DNA from: Variovorax brevis
GTDB taxonomy: Bacteria; Pseudomonadota; Gammaproteobacteria; Burkholderiales; Burkholderiaceae_C
Assembly (NCBI RefSeq): GCF_030317105.1
Contig: NZ_JASZYG010000001.1
Coordinates: 310,001-374,000, forward strand
Reading direction: 5' to 3'
Length of the DNA: 64,000 nt
The translations under genes and the position numbers were made by a program. Shown here piece by piece: positions 36,109-44,729 of this stretch. Positions within the stretch are counted from its first letter, which is position 1. Every line of letters starts with the position of its first letter. The notes beneath the pieces were generated by a model, which was not told the origin of the DNA, did no database searches, and was given only the letters and a program-made list of their open reading frames with translations.

Positions 36109-37629
36109 CTATTCGTGGACCGGCGCGGGCTCCACATGGAGCGGACCGCGGGACTTGCGCAGCTTCATGAAGAACGCGATGGATTGCCACACCACCACGA
36201 TGGCGATCACCGAGAGCAGCGTCGCGCTGATCGGGCGCGTGACGAAGCCGCTGAACGATCCTCGGCTGAGCAGCATCGCACGTCGGAAATTTTCTTCCAG
36301 CATCGGCCCCAGGATGAAGCCCAGCATCAGCGGTGCCGCCTCCATGTCCAGCCGCAGGAACATGTAGCCGATCAGGCCGAACACGGCGGTCGTGTAGATG
36401 TCGTCCAGGCTGTTGTTGATGCTGAAGGTGCCGATGCAGCAGAAAAACAAAATCGCCGGAAAGAGCACCGTGTAGGGGATCTTGAACACCGACAGCCAGT
36501 AGCGCACCAGCGGCACGTTCAGGACCACCAGGAAACAGTTGCCCACCCACATGCTGGCCACCAGGCCCCAGAAGAGGTCGGGGTGGCTGGCGATCATGTT
36601 CGGGCCGGGCTGGATGCCCTTGACGATGAAGGCCGCCATCATCAGCGCCATGACGGCGTTTTCCGGAATGCCAATGGCCATGAGCGGGATGAAGCTGGTG
36701 CGGGCCGCGGCTTCGTCTGCCGCCGCTTGCCCCGCCACGCCCTCGATGGCGCCGGTGCCGATTTCGTCCTTGTACTTGCTGAAGCGCTTGTCGGCGGCGT
36801 AGGCCGCAAACTGCGCGATCGTCGGGCCGCCACCGGGCAGGATGCCCAGGACGGAGCCAATCACGCTGCCGCGCAGGGCGCTGGGGATGATGCGCTTGAA
36901 CTCGGGCCAGGTCGGGATGAGATTGATCTTGCCGTTGAAGGGTGTGAGCACGTTCTTGCTGTCGAGGTTTTTCACGACCTCCGCAATGCCGAAGCATCCC
37001 AGCGCGATGCTGATGAGGCCGATGCCATCCAGCAGGAAGGGCAGGTCCATGGTGTAGCGCGCCACGCCGCTGTTGACGTCGGTGCCGACCATGCCGAGCA
37101 GCACGCCGACCATGGCCATGGCCAGGCCGTTCAGCAGGCTGCCGCTGGAGACGAAGCTCACGCAGAAAAAGCCCAGCAGCATCAAGGCGCAATAGTCGGC
37201 CGGGCCGAACAGGAAGCCCACTTCGCCCAGCATCGGCGCCATGGTCGACAGCACGATGATGGCCACCGTGCCGCCGATGAAGCTGGAGATGCCCGCGGTG
37301 AACAAGGCCAGGCCGGTCTTGCCCTTGAGCGTCATCTGGTAGCCATCGATGCAGGCCACGATGCTGCTCGCATGCGGGATCTTCATCGTGATGGCGCTCA
37401 CGCTGTCACCGTATTGCGCGCCGTAGTAGATGCCGGCCAGCATGATCAGCGCACCGCCGGTGGGAATGGAATAGGTCAGCGGCAGCAGCAGGCTGATGGT
37501 GGACAAGGGGCCCAAGCCCGGCAGCAAGCCCACCAGCGTGCCCACGGTGCAACCGAGGGCGCAATACAGCAGGTTCTGCAGCGTCAGGGCTTGTTCGAAG
37601 CCGAACGCGAGGTTGTGCAGGATGTCCAT
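36109..37629 (-). CDS. tctA: Tripartite tricarboxylate transporter large permease TctA
   Basis: A 506-residue inner-membrane protein with about twelve helices. The N-terminal FGFEQALTLQNLLYCALGC and GLLPGLGPLSTISLLLPLTY, and the second GSVLGILPGGGPTIAQFAAY, are the hallmark repeats of TctA. It carries carboxylates using a binding-protein partner. Its start overlaps the tctB stop by one base. No tctC-type gene is adjacent. Confidence 0.95.
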   Translation of the reverse strand: MDILHNLAFGFEQALTLQNLLYCALGCTVGTLVGLLPGLGPLSTISLLLPLTYSIPTGGALIMLAGIYYGAQYGDSVSAITMKIPHASSIVACIDGYQMTLKGKTGLALFTAGISSFIGGTVAIIVLSTMAPMLGEVGFLFGPADYCALMLLGFFCVSFVSSGSLLNGLAMAMVGVLLGMVGTDVNSGVARYTMDLPFLLDGIGLISIALGCFGIAEVVKNLDSKNVLTPFNGKINLIPTWPEFKRIIPSALRGSVIGSVLGILPGGGPTIAQFAAYAADKRFSKYKDEIGTGAIEGVAGQAAADEAAARTSFIPLMAIGIPENAVMALMMAAFIVKGIQPGPNMIASHPDLFWGLVASMWVGNCFLVVLNVPLVRYWLSVFKIPYTVLFPAILFFCCIGTFSINNSLDDIYTTAVFGLIGYMFLRLDMEAAPLMLGFILGPMLEENFRRAMLLSRGSFSGFVTRPISATLLSVIAIVVVWQSIAFFMKLRKSRGPLHVEPAPVHE

Positions 37630-38057
37630 CAGTAGAGCGGCAGGTTAAGGCCGAGAAGGTCTTTGAAAGCAAAGGCCACGGCGACGAGGCCCACCGAGAT
37701 CTTGATGTTGCGCACCACCGAATACGAGGTGCCCGCCAGGGTGGAGCAGAACACCAGGAACACGATGCCGAGGATCATGTTGATGAATTCCGACAGCACC
37801 GCGAAGCCGACCAGGCTCAGCAGGATCAGGGCGATGTTCTTGACGTTGTAGCTCAGGGGCACCTGCTCGACGAAGTGCGAGCGCACGACGGTGAGCAGGC
37901 CGATCACGAACAGGAAGGAGCTCACCATCAGCGGGAACAGCCCGGGGCCTGATCTGGCCAGCTCACCGATGTTGTACCTGAGCGCCACCACGCCAAAAAG
38001 CAGGGCGATGGCCATGAGGCACAGCCCCCTGACGAAGTTGCGGTTGCTCATGTTCAT
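37629..38057 (-). CDS. tctB: Tripartite tricarboxylate transporter small subunit TctB
   Basis: A 142-residue four-helix membrane protein with the start MNMSNRNFVRGLCLMAIALL and a central VRSHFVEQVPL loop, as in TctB. It is the first gene of the unit. Confidence 0.88.
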   Translation of the reverse strand: MNMSNRNFVRGLCLMAIALLFGVVALRYNIGELARSGPGLFPLMVSSFLFVIGLLTVVRSHFVEQVPLSYNVKNIALILLSLVGFAVLSEFINMILGIVFLVFCSTLAGTSYSVVRNIKISVGLVAVAFAFKDLLGLNLPLY

Positions 38058-38502
38058 GGGGTGCGCTCCGGGGCGGGCCGATGGCCGCTGGGGTTGAAGG
38101 GGGCAGGGGCCACGGGTGTCTCCAATTCGTTGTGTTTTTCGTGACTTCGCTGCATTGGTTCATGCAGCCGGTGAGGCGTCACGGGTTGGAAACGATCGTA
38201 TGGATGAGGGCTTTCAAACTGCTTTCGTTTTGCCCCACGCCCCTCGAAATACGTGTTATCACTAAGCGGGTTGCGGATCGCGTTCGCAGGCAACAGTTGC
38301 CAGGTTGACGCGTTCGGCGCCCGCCCGTTGTCCCGGCCGGCGCTCTTGCAAAAGGGGACGCCGGGTGGTATTGAGGGGGCATGGGCACGGACAGTGCCTT
38401 GCAACAGTTCCCGGCCTGACTCGCTTTGCCGGGTCAAGGTCAAAGAGTCATCCCGCGCCGCAAGTTGGCGGCGCAGCAATTCAAACGAAGGCCAAACCTC
38501 GA
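38058..38502. other. 445-base gap between tctB and the dehydrogenase gene
   Basis: No supported gene. The region must hold two divergent promoters. The AT-richer part around 38215-38270 includes AATACGTGTTATCACTAAG, a possible promoter or operator. The binding-protein gene (tctC) that usually precedes tctB is missing and no remnant of it is visible. Confidence 0.5.
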
Positions 38503-39945
38503 ATGAGCCCTGATTCAACAGAAGCGCGCGACAGCATCGCCGCGCCAGAACCGAATGCACGGTTTGCGTCCACGCCCCAGCCAGGCAGCAGCGCCGCGGC
38601 CGCGCATCCGGCCGCCTCCGCACGGCAGGACTTGCATCGCATCGTGATCGTCGGCGGCGGTGCGGGCGGGCTCGAACTGGCCACCCGGCTCGGGCACAAG
38701 CTGGCAAAGAAAAAGCTGGCGCACGTCACGCTGATCGAACGCGAGCGGACGCACTTCTGGAAACCGCACCTGCATGAAATCGCCGCCGGCACGGTGGACG
38801 TGCACACGCGCGCCGTCGACTACATGGCCCAATCGCACTGGCACGGATTCGACTACCGCATCGGCGAGATGATCGGGCTGGACCGGGTCCGGCGCGAAGT
38901 CCAGGTGGCGCCTTATGTGGACGCGGGGGAGGGCGAGCACGTCGCGGGTGCGCGGGTGTTCGGCTACGACACGCTGGTCATCGCGGTGGGCAGCAACACC
39001 AACGACTTCGGAACGCCGGGCGTCAAGGAGTACGCCATCGCGCTGGAGACGCCGGAGCAGGCCGACCGCTTTCACCGCCGGCTGGTCAACGCGTGCATGC
39101 GCGCCAATGCCCAAAGCGAGCCGCTGTCGCCCAAGCAGCTTCAGGTGGCCGTCATCGGGGCGGGTGCCACGGGTGTCGAGTTGGTGGCGGAGTTGCACCA
39201 CACCACGCGCACCCTGGTCTCCTATGGCCTGGACCGCATCGACCCCGAGCGCGACATCCGCATCAATCTCCTGGAAGCCGGCCCGCGCATCCTGCCGGCA
39301 TTGCCCGAGCGCATCTCCAGTGCCGCCAACGGGCTGCTCGATCGCCTGAAAGTGCAGGTGCGCACCAACGCCCGCGTCACCGGCGTCACGGCGGACGGCG
39401 TGGAACTCGCCAGCGGCGAAACGATTCCAGCCGAACTCGTGGTGTGGGCGGCGGGCGTGAAGGCGCCAGAGTTCCTGACCACGCTCGACGGGCTCGAGAC
39501 GAACCGCATCAACCAGCTGGTGGTCGGCCCAACCCTGCAAACCACGCGCGACGAATCGATCTTCGCGATTGGCGATTGCGCGGCGGCGCCATGGCTTGGC
39601 CACAAGGACGCGACGACGGTGCCGCCGCGCGCCCAGGCCGCCCATCAGCAAGCTTCGCACCTGGTGGGACAGCTCAAGCGCCGTATTCGCGGCGAGGAAA
39701 TGCGGCCCTGGCGCTATCGCGATTTCGGATCGCTGGTTTCCCTGGGGGAGTATTCGACCGTCGGCAACCTGATGGGCGCGCTGGTCGGCGGCAACCTGTG
39801 GATCGAGGGCCTGTTCGCGCGCAGCATGTACCTGTCGCTCTACAAGATGCACGAGGTCGCGCTGCATGGCTTCTGGAAGACCGCGCTGACGTCGGCGGGG
39901 CGCTTCATCACCCGGCGCACGGAGCCGCGCGTGAAGCTGCACTGA
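38503..39945 (+). CDS. NAD(P)/FAD-dependent oxidoreductase (type II NADH dehydrogenase-like)
   Basis: A 480-residue flavoprotein. After a disordered N-terminal 40 residues, RIVIVGGGAGGLELATRLG binds FAD, VAVIGAGATGVELVAEL binds NADH, and IFAIGDCAA is the second FAD motif. The C-terminal WIEGLFARSMYLSLYKMHEV helix suits membrane attachment. It would pass electrons from NADH to quinone without pumping protons. Start ATG 38503 is preceded by no clear SD; the longer frame from 38305 is not supported. Confidence 0.9.
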   Translation: MSPDSTEARDSIAAPEPNARFASTPQPGSSAAAAHPAASARQDLHRIVIVGGGAGGLELATRLGHKLAKKKLAHVTLIERERTHFWKPHLHEIAAGTVDVHTRAVDYMAQSHWHGFDYRIGEMIGLDRVRREVQVAPYVDAGEGEHVAGARVFGYDTLVIAVGSNTNDFGTPGVKEYAIALETPEQADRFHRRLVNACMRANAQSEPLSPKQLQVAVIGAGATGVELVAELHHTTRTLVSYGLDRIDPERDIRINLLEAGPRILPALPERISSAANGLLDRLKVQVRTNARVTGVTADGVELASGETIPAELVVWAAGVKAPEFLTTLDGLETNRINQLVVGPTLQTTRDESIFAIGDCAAAPWLGHKDATTVPPRAQAAHQQASHLVGQLKRRIRGEEMRPWRYRDFGSLVSLGEYSTVGNLMGALVGGNLWIEGLFARSMYLSLYKMHEVALHGFWKTALTSAGRFITRRTEPRVKLH

Positions 39946-39954
39946 CGCAGGTCG

Positions 39955-39999
39955 TCAGGGCGCGCAAGAAGTTGAAGTTGTAGCGCACCCCGACCGCAA
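39955..39999 (-). pseudogene. Remnant of a porin C-terminus
   Basis: On the minus strand this stretch reads AVGVRYNFNF, the last ten residues of the porin encoded at 40972-41982, but it then runs on without the porin stop and is interrupted by a stop just upstream. The 28 bases at 39972-39999 are identical to 40979-41006. Only about 14 codons of similarity remain, so it is probably a scar of a lost or rearranged porin gene. Confidence 0.5.
39972..39999. repeat. 28-bp direct repeat, left copy
   Basis: Exact copy of 40979-41006, 1007 bases away in the same orientation; the pair brackets the peroxiredoxin-like gene. Confidence 0.85.
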
Positions 40000-40161
40000 G
40001 CGATAAAGCAGTTCAGCTTGGGGAAGGGGCGTGGAACTTGAGTTGCATTCCTTGATTGAAGGCGTTACAAGCGACCTCGCATCCACCCGGGGCGAAACAG
40101 TTGCCCGGGCAATTCCGCCCTGATTCGGCAGGGTCCCGGTTTCCAGAAAGGAGACACGCGC

Positions 40162-40230
40162 ATGCCTACCTGCATCACCAACTTCAGCGACAAGGCGGGC
40201 AAGCTGGCCTATCCGGCGCCCAAGGGTTGA
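40162..40230 (+). CDS. Possible 22-residue leader peptide
   Basis: ATG at 40162 is preceded by AAAGGAG with eight-base spacing, the strongest ribosome-binding site in the neighbourhood. The frame reads MPTCITNFSDKAGKLAYPAP and two more residues, then stops eight bases before the next gene. It could be a leader peptide, a tiny protein or the remains of a truncated gene. Confidence 0.45.
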   Translation: MPTCITNFSDKAGKLAYPAPKG

Positions 40231-40237
40231 GGTTGAC

Positions 40238-40918
40238 ATGGGAGACCAGAAACGCCCCGTGCAACCGGGAGAACTGGCGCCCGCGTTTGCGCTTCCGGCG
40301 GCCAACCGCGAAGGAATGGTATCGCTCGACAGCTCGCGCGGCAGCCCGTTCCTGATCGGCTTCTATCGCGGGCTGCATTGCCCGTTCTGCAGACGCCAGC
40401 TGCTGCAGCTCGCGCAGATACAGCCGGCCTTGCGTGCCGAGGGGGTCGAGACCCTGGCCGTGATCAACACACCGTTGGACAACGCGCGCCTGTATTTCCG
40501 CCATCGGCCGACGCCGGTCACGCTTCTGTGCGACCCGGATTGCGTCACGCACCGGGCCTTCGGCGTGCCCTATGGCGAGTTCCTGCCCGATGGCAGCCGC
40601 GAGCAGCCCGCATGGCCCTATCAGGGAAGCCTGGCGGAATTCATGGCGTCGCGCATCAACCCCACCGGCGAATTGCCGGAACCGCTGCAACCGATGGAAG
40701 CCCAGGCCGCACTCAACGTCAAGGACGGTTTCGAGCTGAACAAAGCGGACAAGGCAATTTTCGCAAGCCACGGCACTCAACTGGTTGGACACTTCCTGGT
40801 CGACGCGGCCGGCATCATCGGCTGGGTCCGGATCGAGGCGCCCGACGGGCCCAACGGTCTCAGCATCTTCCCGATGGCGGCAGAGGTCATGGCCGTCGCT
40901 GGCAGCCTCAGGCATTGA
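40238..40918 (+). CDS. Peroxiredoxin-like (AhpC/TSA) protein with CxxC motif
   Basis: A 226-residue thioredoxin-fold protein. PGELAPAFALPAANREG opens the domain; the active site is C48-P-F-C51 in GFYRGLHCPFCRRQL, a CxxC pair rather than the single peroxidatic Cys of classical AhpC. C-terminal half is a distinct beta-rich stretch ending VMAVAGSLRH. Predicted to reduce peroxides or disulfides in the cytosol; no signal peptide. Confidence 0.85.
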   Translation: MGDQKRPVQPGELAPAFALPAANREGMVSLDSSRGSPFLIGFYRGLHCPFCRRQLLQLAQIQPALRAEGVETLAVINTPLDNARLYFRHRPTPVTLLCDPDCVTHRAFGVPYGEFLPDGSREQPAWPYQGSLAEFMASRINPTGELPEPLQPMEAQAALNVKDGFELNKADKAIFASHGTQLVGHFLVDAAGIIGWVRIEAPDGPNGLSIFPMAAEVMAVAGSLRH

Positions 40919-40971
40919 TCTGTGTTTGCAGGCGTTCGACCAACTTTGGCAGACCCGACTGTTACAGGCAA

Positions 40972-41982
40972 CTAGAAATTGAAGTTGTAGCGCACCCCGA
41001 CCGCAATCGAGAAGCCGCGCGTCTGGCCGCGCACGCGGTCGTCCATGGCGATGACGTAGAAGTCGGTCAGGCTGTCGTATGCCCAGACGTAGGCCGCACT
41101 GGTCGTCGTTTGCTTGCGCGAAACGGCGATGCCGTCGGCCTTGGCCGTCGCGATCTGCGCCTGCACGGTGCCCGGGCCCAGTGGAATCGAGGCGCCGACC
41201 GAGACGATGTCGCTGTTGACTTCGAGCCCCTTGTCGCGCGTGTGCGTGTACTGGCCGAAGAGCTTGGCCAGGCCCAGGTTGTAGCTCGCGCCGAGTTGCC
41301 AGGTGTCTTCCAGCGTCGGGTCGTTGAAACCATCGTCGATGTCGACACGCTGCGCCGACAGCGAGCCAGCAAACAGGCCCTTGGCCATGACCACGGTGCC
41401 GCCGTACAGGCGGCCGGGGTTCGACTTTTCGCCACGCGCTGCCATCAGGCCGCCGGTGATGCCGTCGAAGTTGGGCGTGGTGTAGCCGATGGCCTCGTTC
41501 CAGTAGAAGTCGCCCTGCACGCCGATGAGATTGCCGGCGGTGAAAAGCTGGCGCACCGAGGGCGAGAAGGTTGAATTGCCCAGGGCGTTGAAGCGCACGG
41601 TGGTGTTGAACAGCAGCGATTGAAGGCGGCCGACACGAAGCAGGCCGTAGTCGCGGTGCGACAGCGACACGAAGTTCTCGCGCGACAGGAACGGATCGTC
41701 GTCGTTGCGGCCGAACTTCATGTCCTGGAAGCGAAAGAACGATTCGAGCGCCATGCCGGTCGTCCACCCGCTCTCGAACCCGTAGCTCGCCTTGACCCCC
41801 ACGAACGTGGGTGACAGCGAGTTGCTGTTGAAGCGGTAGTCGGGCTCGAAACCGCTGGGCTCGAAGCGGGCATAGGAGAGGTCCGCAACGCCGTAGAGGC
41901 CGTAGTCAAACTGGGCGTAGGCGGGCAGGGTCAGCAGGCCGCCAACGGCAGCGCACCAGCGCAATTTGTTCTTCGTTTTCAT
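40972..41982 (-). CDS. Gram-negative porin
   Basis: A 336-residue outer-membrane porin of the beta-proteobacterial OmpC-like family. Signal peptide MKTKNKLRWCAAVGGLLTLPAYA, mature start QFDYGLYGVADLSYARF, beta strands with GSS-like loops, and a C-terminal aromatic residue in GVRYNFNF needed for barrel assembly. It starts 29 bases beyond the end of the intramembrane protease gene on the same strand. Confidence 0.93.
   Translation of the reverse strand: MKTKNKLRWCAAVGGLLTLPAYAQFDYGLYGVADLSYARFEPSGFEPDYRFNSNSLSPTFVGVKASYGFESGWTTGMALESFFRFQDMKFGRNDDDPFLSRENFVSLSHRDYGLLRVGRLQSLLFNTTVRFNALGNSTFSPSVRQLFTAGNLIGVQGDFYWNEAIGYTTPNFDGITGGLMAARGEKSNPGRLYGGTVVMAKGLFAGSLSAQRVDIDDGFNDPTLEDTWQLGASYNLGLAKLFGQYTHTRDKGLEVNSDIVSVGASIPLGPGTVQAQIATAKADGIAVSRKQTTTSAAYVWAYDSLTDFYVIAMDDRVRGQTRGFSIAVGVRYNFNF
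40979..41006. repeat. 28-bp direct repeat, right copy (inside the porin 3' end)
   Basis: Exact match to 39972-39999; it encodes the last residues of the intact porin. Confidence 0.85.
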
Positions 41983-42010
41983 GGGTGGTTCGTCGTGGCC
42001 TGTGATCCAT

Positions 42011-42415
42011 TCACGCCATGCCTTGCGTTGCGGCAAGCCATGTCAAATTCATCGCCATGTGCAGCGCAATGCAGATGCGCACACGCCGCCAGCGGTTGTA
42101 GGCGGCGCCGATCAGCAGGGCGGGCAACCACACCAGCGCGGTCTGCCAATGGATGCCGACGAGCAGCAGGTGTGCGGCGCAAAAGGCCATCGCCGTCATG
42201 AGGTTGGCCAGCCAGGGGGCAAGGCCGCCATCAAGCAGTCGGTCGTGCAGGCCGGCGCGAAACACCGTTTCCTCAAGCACGGGTGCGATCAGCAGCGACA
42301 CGAGCAACGGCCAGGGATGGGCCGATGCGGCTGCCAGCGCGGCCCCGGTGGCTGCCAGAAGGCCCGCGGCCAACAGCGACGCGGCGGCGGTGGGGCCGGG
42401 CGCTGCGGCTTTCAT
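42011..42415 (-). CDS. Small CPBP-family glutamic intramembrane protease, JDVT-CTERM (MrtJ)-type
   Basis: A 134-residue membrane protein. Its three CPBP motifs are present in order: E48-E49-x-x-F52-R53 (VLEETVFRAG), H82 after MAFCAA, and H119-x3-N123 in ALHMAMNLTW. Four or so helices fit this reduced form. The ATG overlaps the stop of the upstream gene by four bases (ATGA). That upstream protein ends in a Gly-Gly-Cys/hydrophobic/Arg tail, so this protease is predicted to cleave or process that tail. The name MrtJ rests on recall of NCBI sorting-system families. Confidence 0.82.
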   Translation of the reverse strand: MKAAAPGPTAAASLLAAGLLAATGAALAAASAHPWPLLVSLLIAPVLEETVFRAGLHDRLLDGGLAPWLANLMTAMAFCAAHLLLVGIHWQTALVWLPALLIGAAYNRWRRVRICIALHMAMNLTWLAATQGMA

Positions 42416-44715
42416 GGCTGCCGGGCGTCCGCGCGGGATGTGCGGTGGGCGTTGCGCCGACGGCGTCTGGCGTAGAGGGCTGCGAAGGCGAGCAGCACGA
42501 GGGCCCACAGCGTTGGATCGGTGGGGGAGCGGCCGCTGGTCATGGAGCAACCGCCGCCACCGCTCCTGGCGCGCGGATCGCCTTGCGCCGACAGGGCGAC
42601 CGACTGGCTTGGCGGGCTGGCGTCGCTGGTGACCGTCAAGGTGCCGCTGGCGGGACCTTCGGACTGCGGGGCAAAGGCAACGATGACCGTGCATGACGCA
42701 CCAGCCGGAAGCGTGAACGGCGTCGCCGGGCAGGTCTTGTTGCTGAGTGTGAACGGTCCGCTGACGGCAATGCTCTGCGTCGTCAAGACGCCCGCACCGG
42801 TACTCTGGATCGTCACTTCACCTGGCGCAGATACGCTGCCGACGCGGGTGTTGTCGAGTGAAAGGTCGGTGGGCAGCAAGCGCAGGCTCGGCGTCGGGCC
42901 TGACAAGCCCGTGCCGGACAGGGACATCGTCGGCGGTGGCGATCCTTCGGAGACGATCTGCAGGGTCGCGCCGCGTGCGCCGCGGCTCCCGGGCCTAAAG
43001 CGCAGGTCAATGCGGCAGGAATCCTTCTCGTACAGCGGGCGACCGATCTTGCACGCCTTCTCATCGCGCGAATCGCTGATGACGACTTCAAACATCCCGG
43101 AATCGGTCCCGACAGCGTTGATGAGCAAAGGTGTCACGCCGCCTGGCCCATTGTTGAACAACATGACCGATTGCACTGCGGACGTCGCGCCGACCGAGAC
43201 GATGCCAAAGTCCGCTTGAGTTGGGGCACCGTTCCAACTCAGTACCGGAACGGCCGCTCCGACCCCGTTGCCTTTCAGATCAGCACTGTCGATGCCAGCG
43301 TTGCTCTTGACGTGCAATTTTCCGACATAGTTCTGTTGGACTGCAGGAGGTGAAAAGAGAACGCGAATTTCGCAGCTCTGTTGTCGTTCCAGAGGGGCGC
43401 AGGTCGTCGCACCGACGATGCTGAAAGCCGCCCCCTCGATGCTGACGGAGATGTCCTTGAGAGTGACGTTGCCTGAGTTGGTAACTCTCAGCGAGCGCGT
43501 GTCGAACAAGCCACCGACGGTTTGGTTTCCGAAGTCCAAACCATTCATGGGAGATAGCTCGACGTCAGGTTCAGGAGGGCTGGTCAAGCCAATTCCGTTC
43601 AAGACGTATTCCACCTTTTCATCGATGCCGTTATGCCGAATGATGAGTTTTGCGCTGCCTCCTCCACCCGGCTTTGGACTAAAGGTCACCCACACCTTGC
43701 AGGAGGCGTTCATCTCATAGTCCGTTTCCATGAGGCAGTCGGTGCTGTGCGAGAACTCAACCGGCGACGTGGATTCGACGTCGATCAACGAGAACCTGAG
43801 CTTGGTCGGGGCGACGCTTTTGAGCGTGAGTTCTTGCGGCGGGCTCGTCTTCCCCACTTCTGTGTCCGGCATCTTCGGGAACAAGGGCGGCGCGTCGATG
43901 CGGAGTTCAGCCTTCAGAACTTCGGTGGCCCTGCCCTTGAGAATGATGGGCCTCAGAGGAAGCTGGGGATCGATGTCGTCGACGCCGGCTCCCGCAGTCA
44001 TTACGACATTGAGTTGGGTGGTGCGCGCACCGTCGGCGGGCGTCGATGTGAAGGAGATGGTGAGGTCACACACCTGGCCTCCAGCCACGGTTCCCTTGGA
44101 CTCCAGGCCTCCCACAGAAATGCTCCCGTTGCAGGAGTTTCCCGTGATGGTAAAGCCGGCGGTCGTCTGGATCCTGGCCGTGTATTCCATGGCATTTCCG
44201 CGCTCGTTGCCGATCCGGACAAAGCGGGGGCTAAACGCCGTAGCGACCTGATTGCCGAAATCCAACTCATCGGCGATCAATTCATCCTTGTTGTTCCCAA
44301 GCGGTCTGGCCCTGCCGTCGCGTGCATCCAGCAGGAGTTTCCAGAGCTCTTTGCGGTCGTCGACATCTTTAGGGGCGGTTGCAATTGCAAGCAAGATCAT
44401 CTCGTAATACAGATTGGACGGATCTGGCGGAACTGGCGGAACTGGCCTTGGAACTGGCCTTTTGTCCAGCGCCTTGATGAAGTCATCTTCGGTCTTCATG
44501 TTGAGGAAACCTGAACTGGAAGCGTAATAGCTGGAGTTCGACAAGTCGGGCCTGCCGTCTACTCTGCCTGTGCTGCTATGGCAGCTCCAGCACGTGCGAT
44601 TGTTCCAGGCAGCCCAAGCCTTTTCTGTTGCTGCAGACGCCGAAAATGTCGAGCCGAGCAGAAGCACCGCAACGATTGCGCGCAATGAATTGGTAAGCAG
44701 CGTGCCTCTGATCAT
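42412..44715 (-). CDS. Exported c-type cytochrome/HYDIN-repeat protein with JDVT-CTERM-like sorting tail
   Basis: A 767-residue protein. Signal peptide 1-28 (VLLLGSTFSASA); one haem motif C42-W-S-C45-H46; then from about residue 145 four to five choice-of-anchor-D (HYDIN/ASPM-like) beta repeats, each with phrases like LDFGNQTVGG and NSGNVTLKDISVS. The C-terminus has SGGGGCSMTS (Cys 723), a hydrophobic helix TLWALVLLAFAALYA and RRRRR: a sorting tail. It is a surface-exposed cytochrome candidate. ATG 44715 is preferred to the upstream TTG. Confidence 0.85.
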   Translation of the reverse strand: MIRGTLLTNSLRAIVAVLLLGSTFSASAATEKAWAAWNNRTCWSCHSSTGRVDGRPDLSNSSYYASSSGFLNMKTEDDFIKALDKRPVPRPVPPVPPDPSNLYYEMILLAIATAPKDVDDRKELWKLLLDARDGRARPLGNNKDELIADELDFGNQVATAFSPRFVRIGNERGNAMEYTARIQTTAGFTITGNSCNGSISVGGLESKGTVAGGQVCDLTISFTSTPADGARTTQLNVVMTAGAGVDDIDPQLPLRPIILKGRATEVLKAELRIDAPPLFPKMPDTEVGKTSPPQELTLKSVAPTKLRFSLIDVESTSPVEFSHSTDCLMETDYEMNASCKVWVTFSPKPGGGGSAKLIIRHNGIDEKVEYVLNGIGLTSPPEPDVELSPMNGLDFGNQTVGGLFDTRSLRVTNSGNVTLKDISVSIEGAAFSIVGATTCAPLERQQSCEIRVLFSPPAVQQNYVGKLHVKSNAGIDSADLKGNGVGAAVPVLSWNGAPTQADFGIVSVGATSAVQSVMLFNNGPGGVTPLLINAVGTDSGMFEVVISDSRDEKACKIGRPLYEKDSCRIDLRFRPGSRGARGATLQIVSEGSPPPTMSLSGTGLSGPTPSLRLLPTDLSLDNTRVGSVSAPGEVTIQSTGAGVLTTQSIAVSGPFTLSNKTCPATPFTLPAGASCTVIVAFAPQSEGPASGTLTVTSDASPPSQSVALSAQGDPRARSGGGGCSMTSGRSPTDPTLWALVLLAFAALYARRRRRNAHRTSRADARQP

Positions 44716-44729
44716 TTGAAGCTCCTGAC

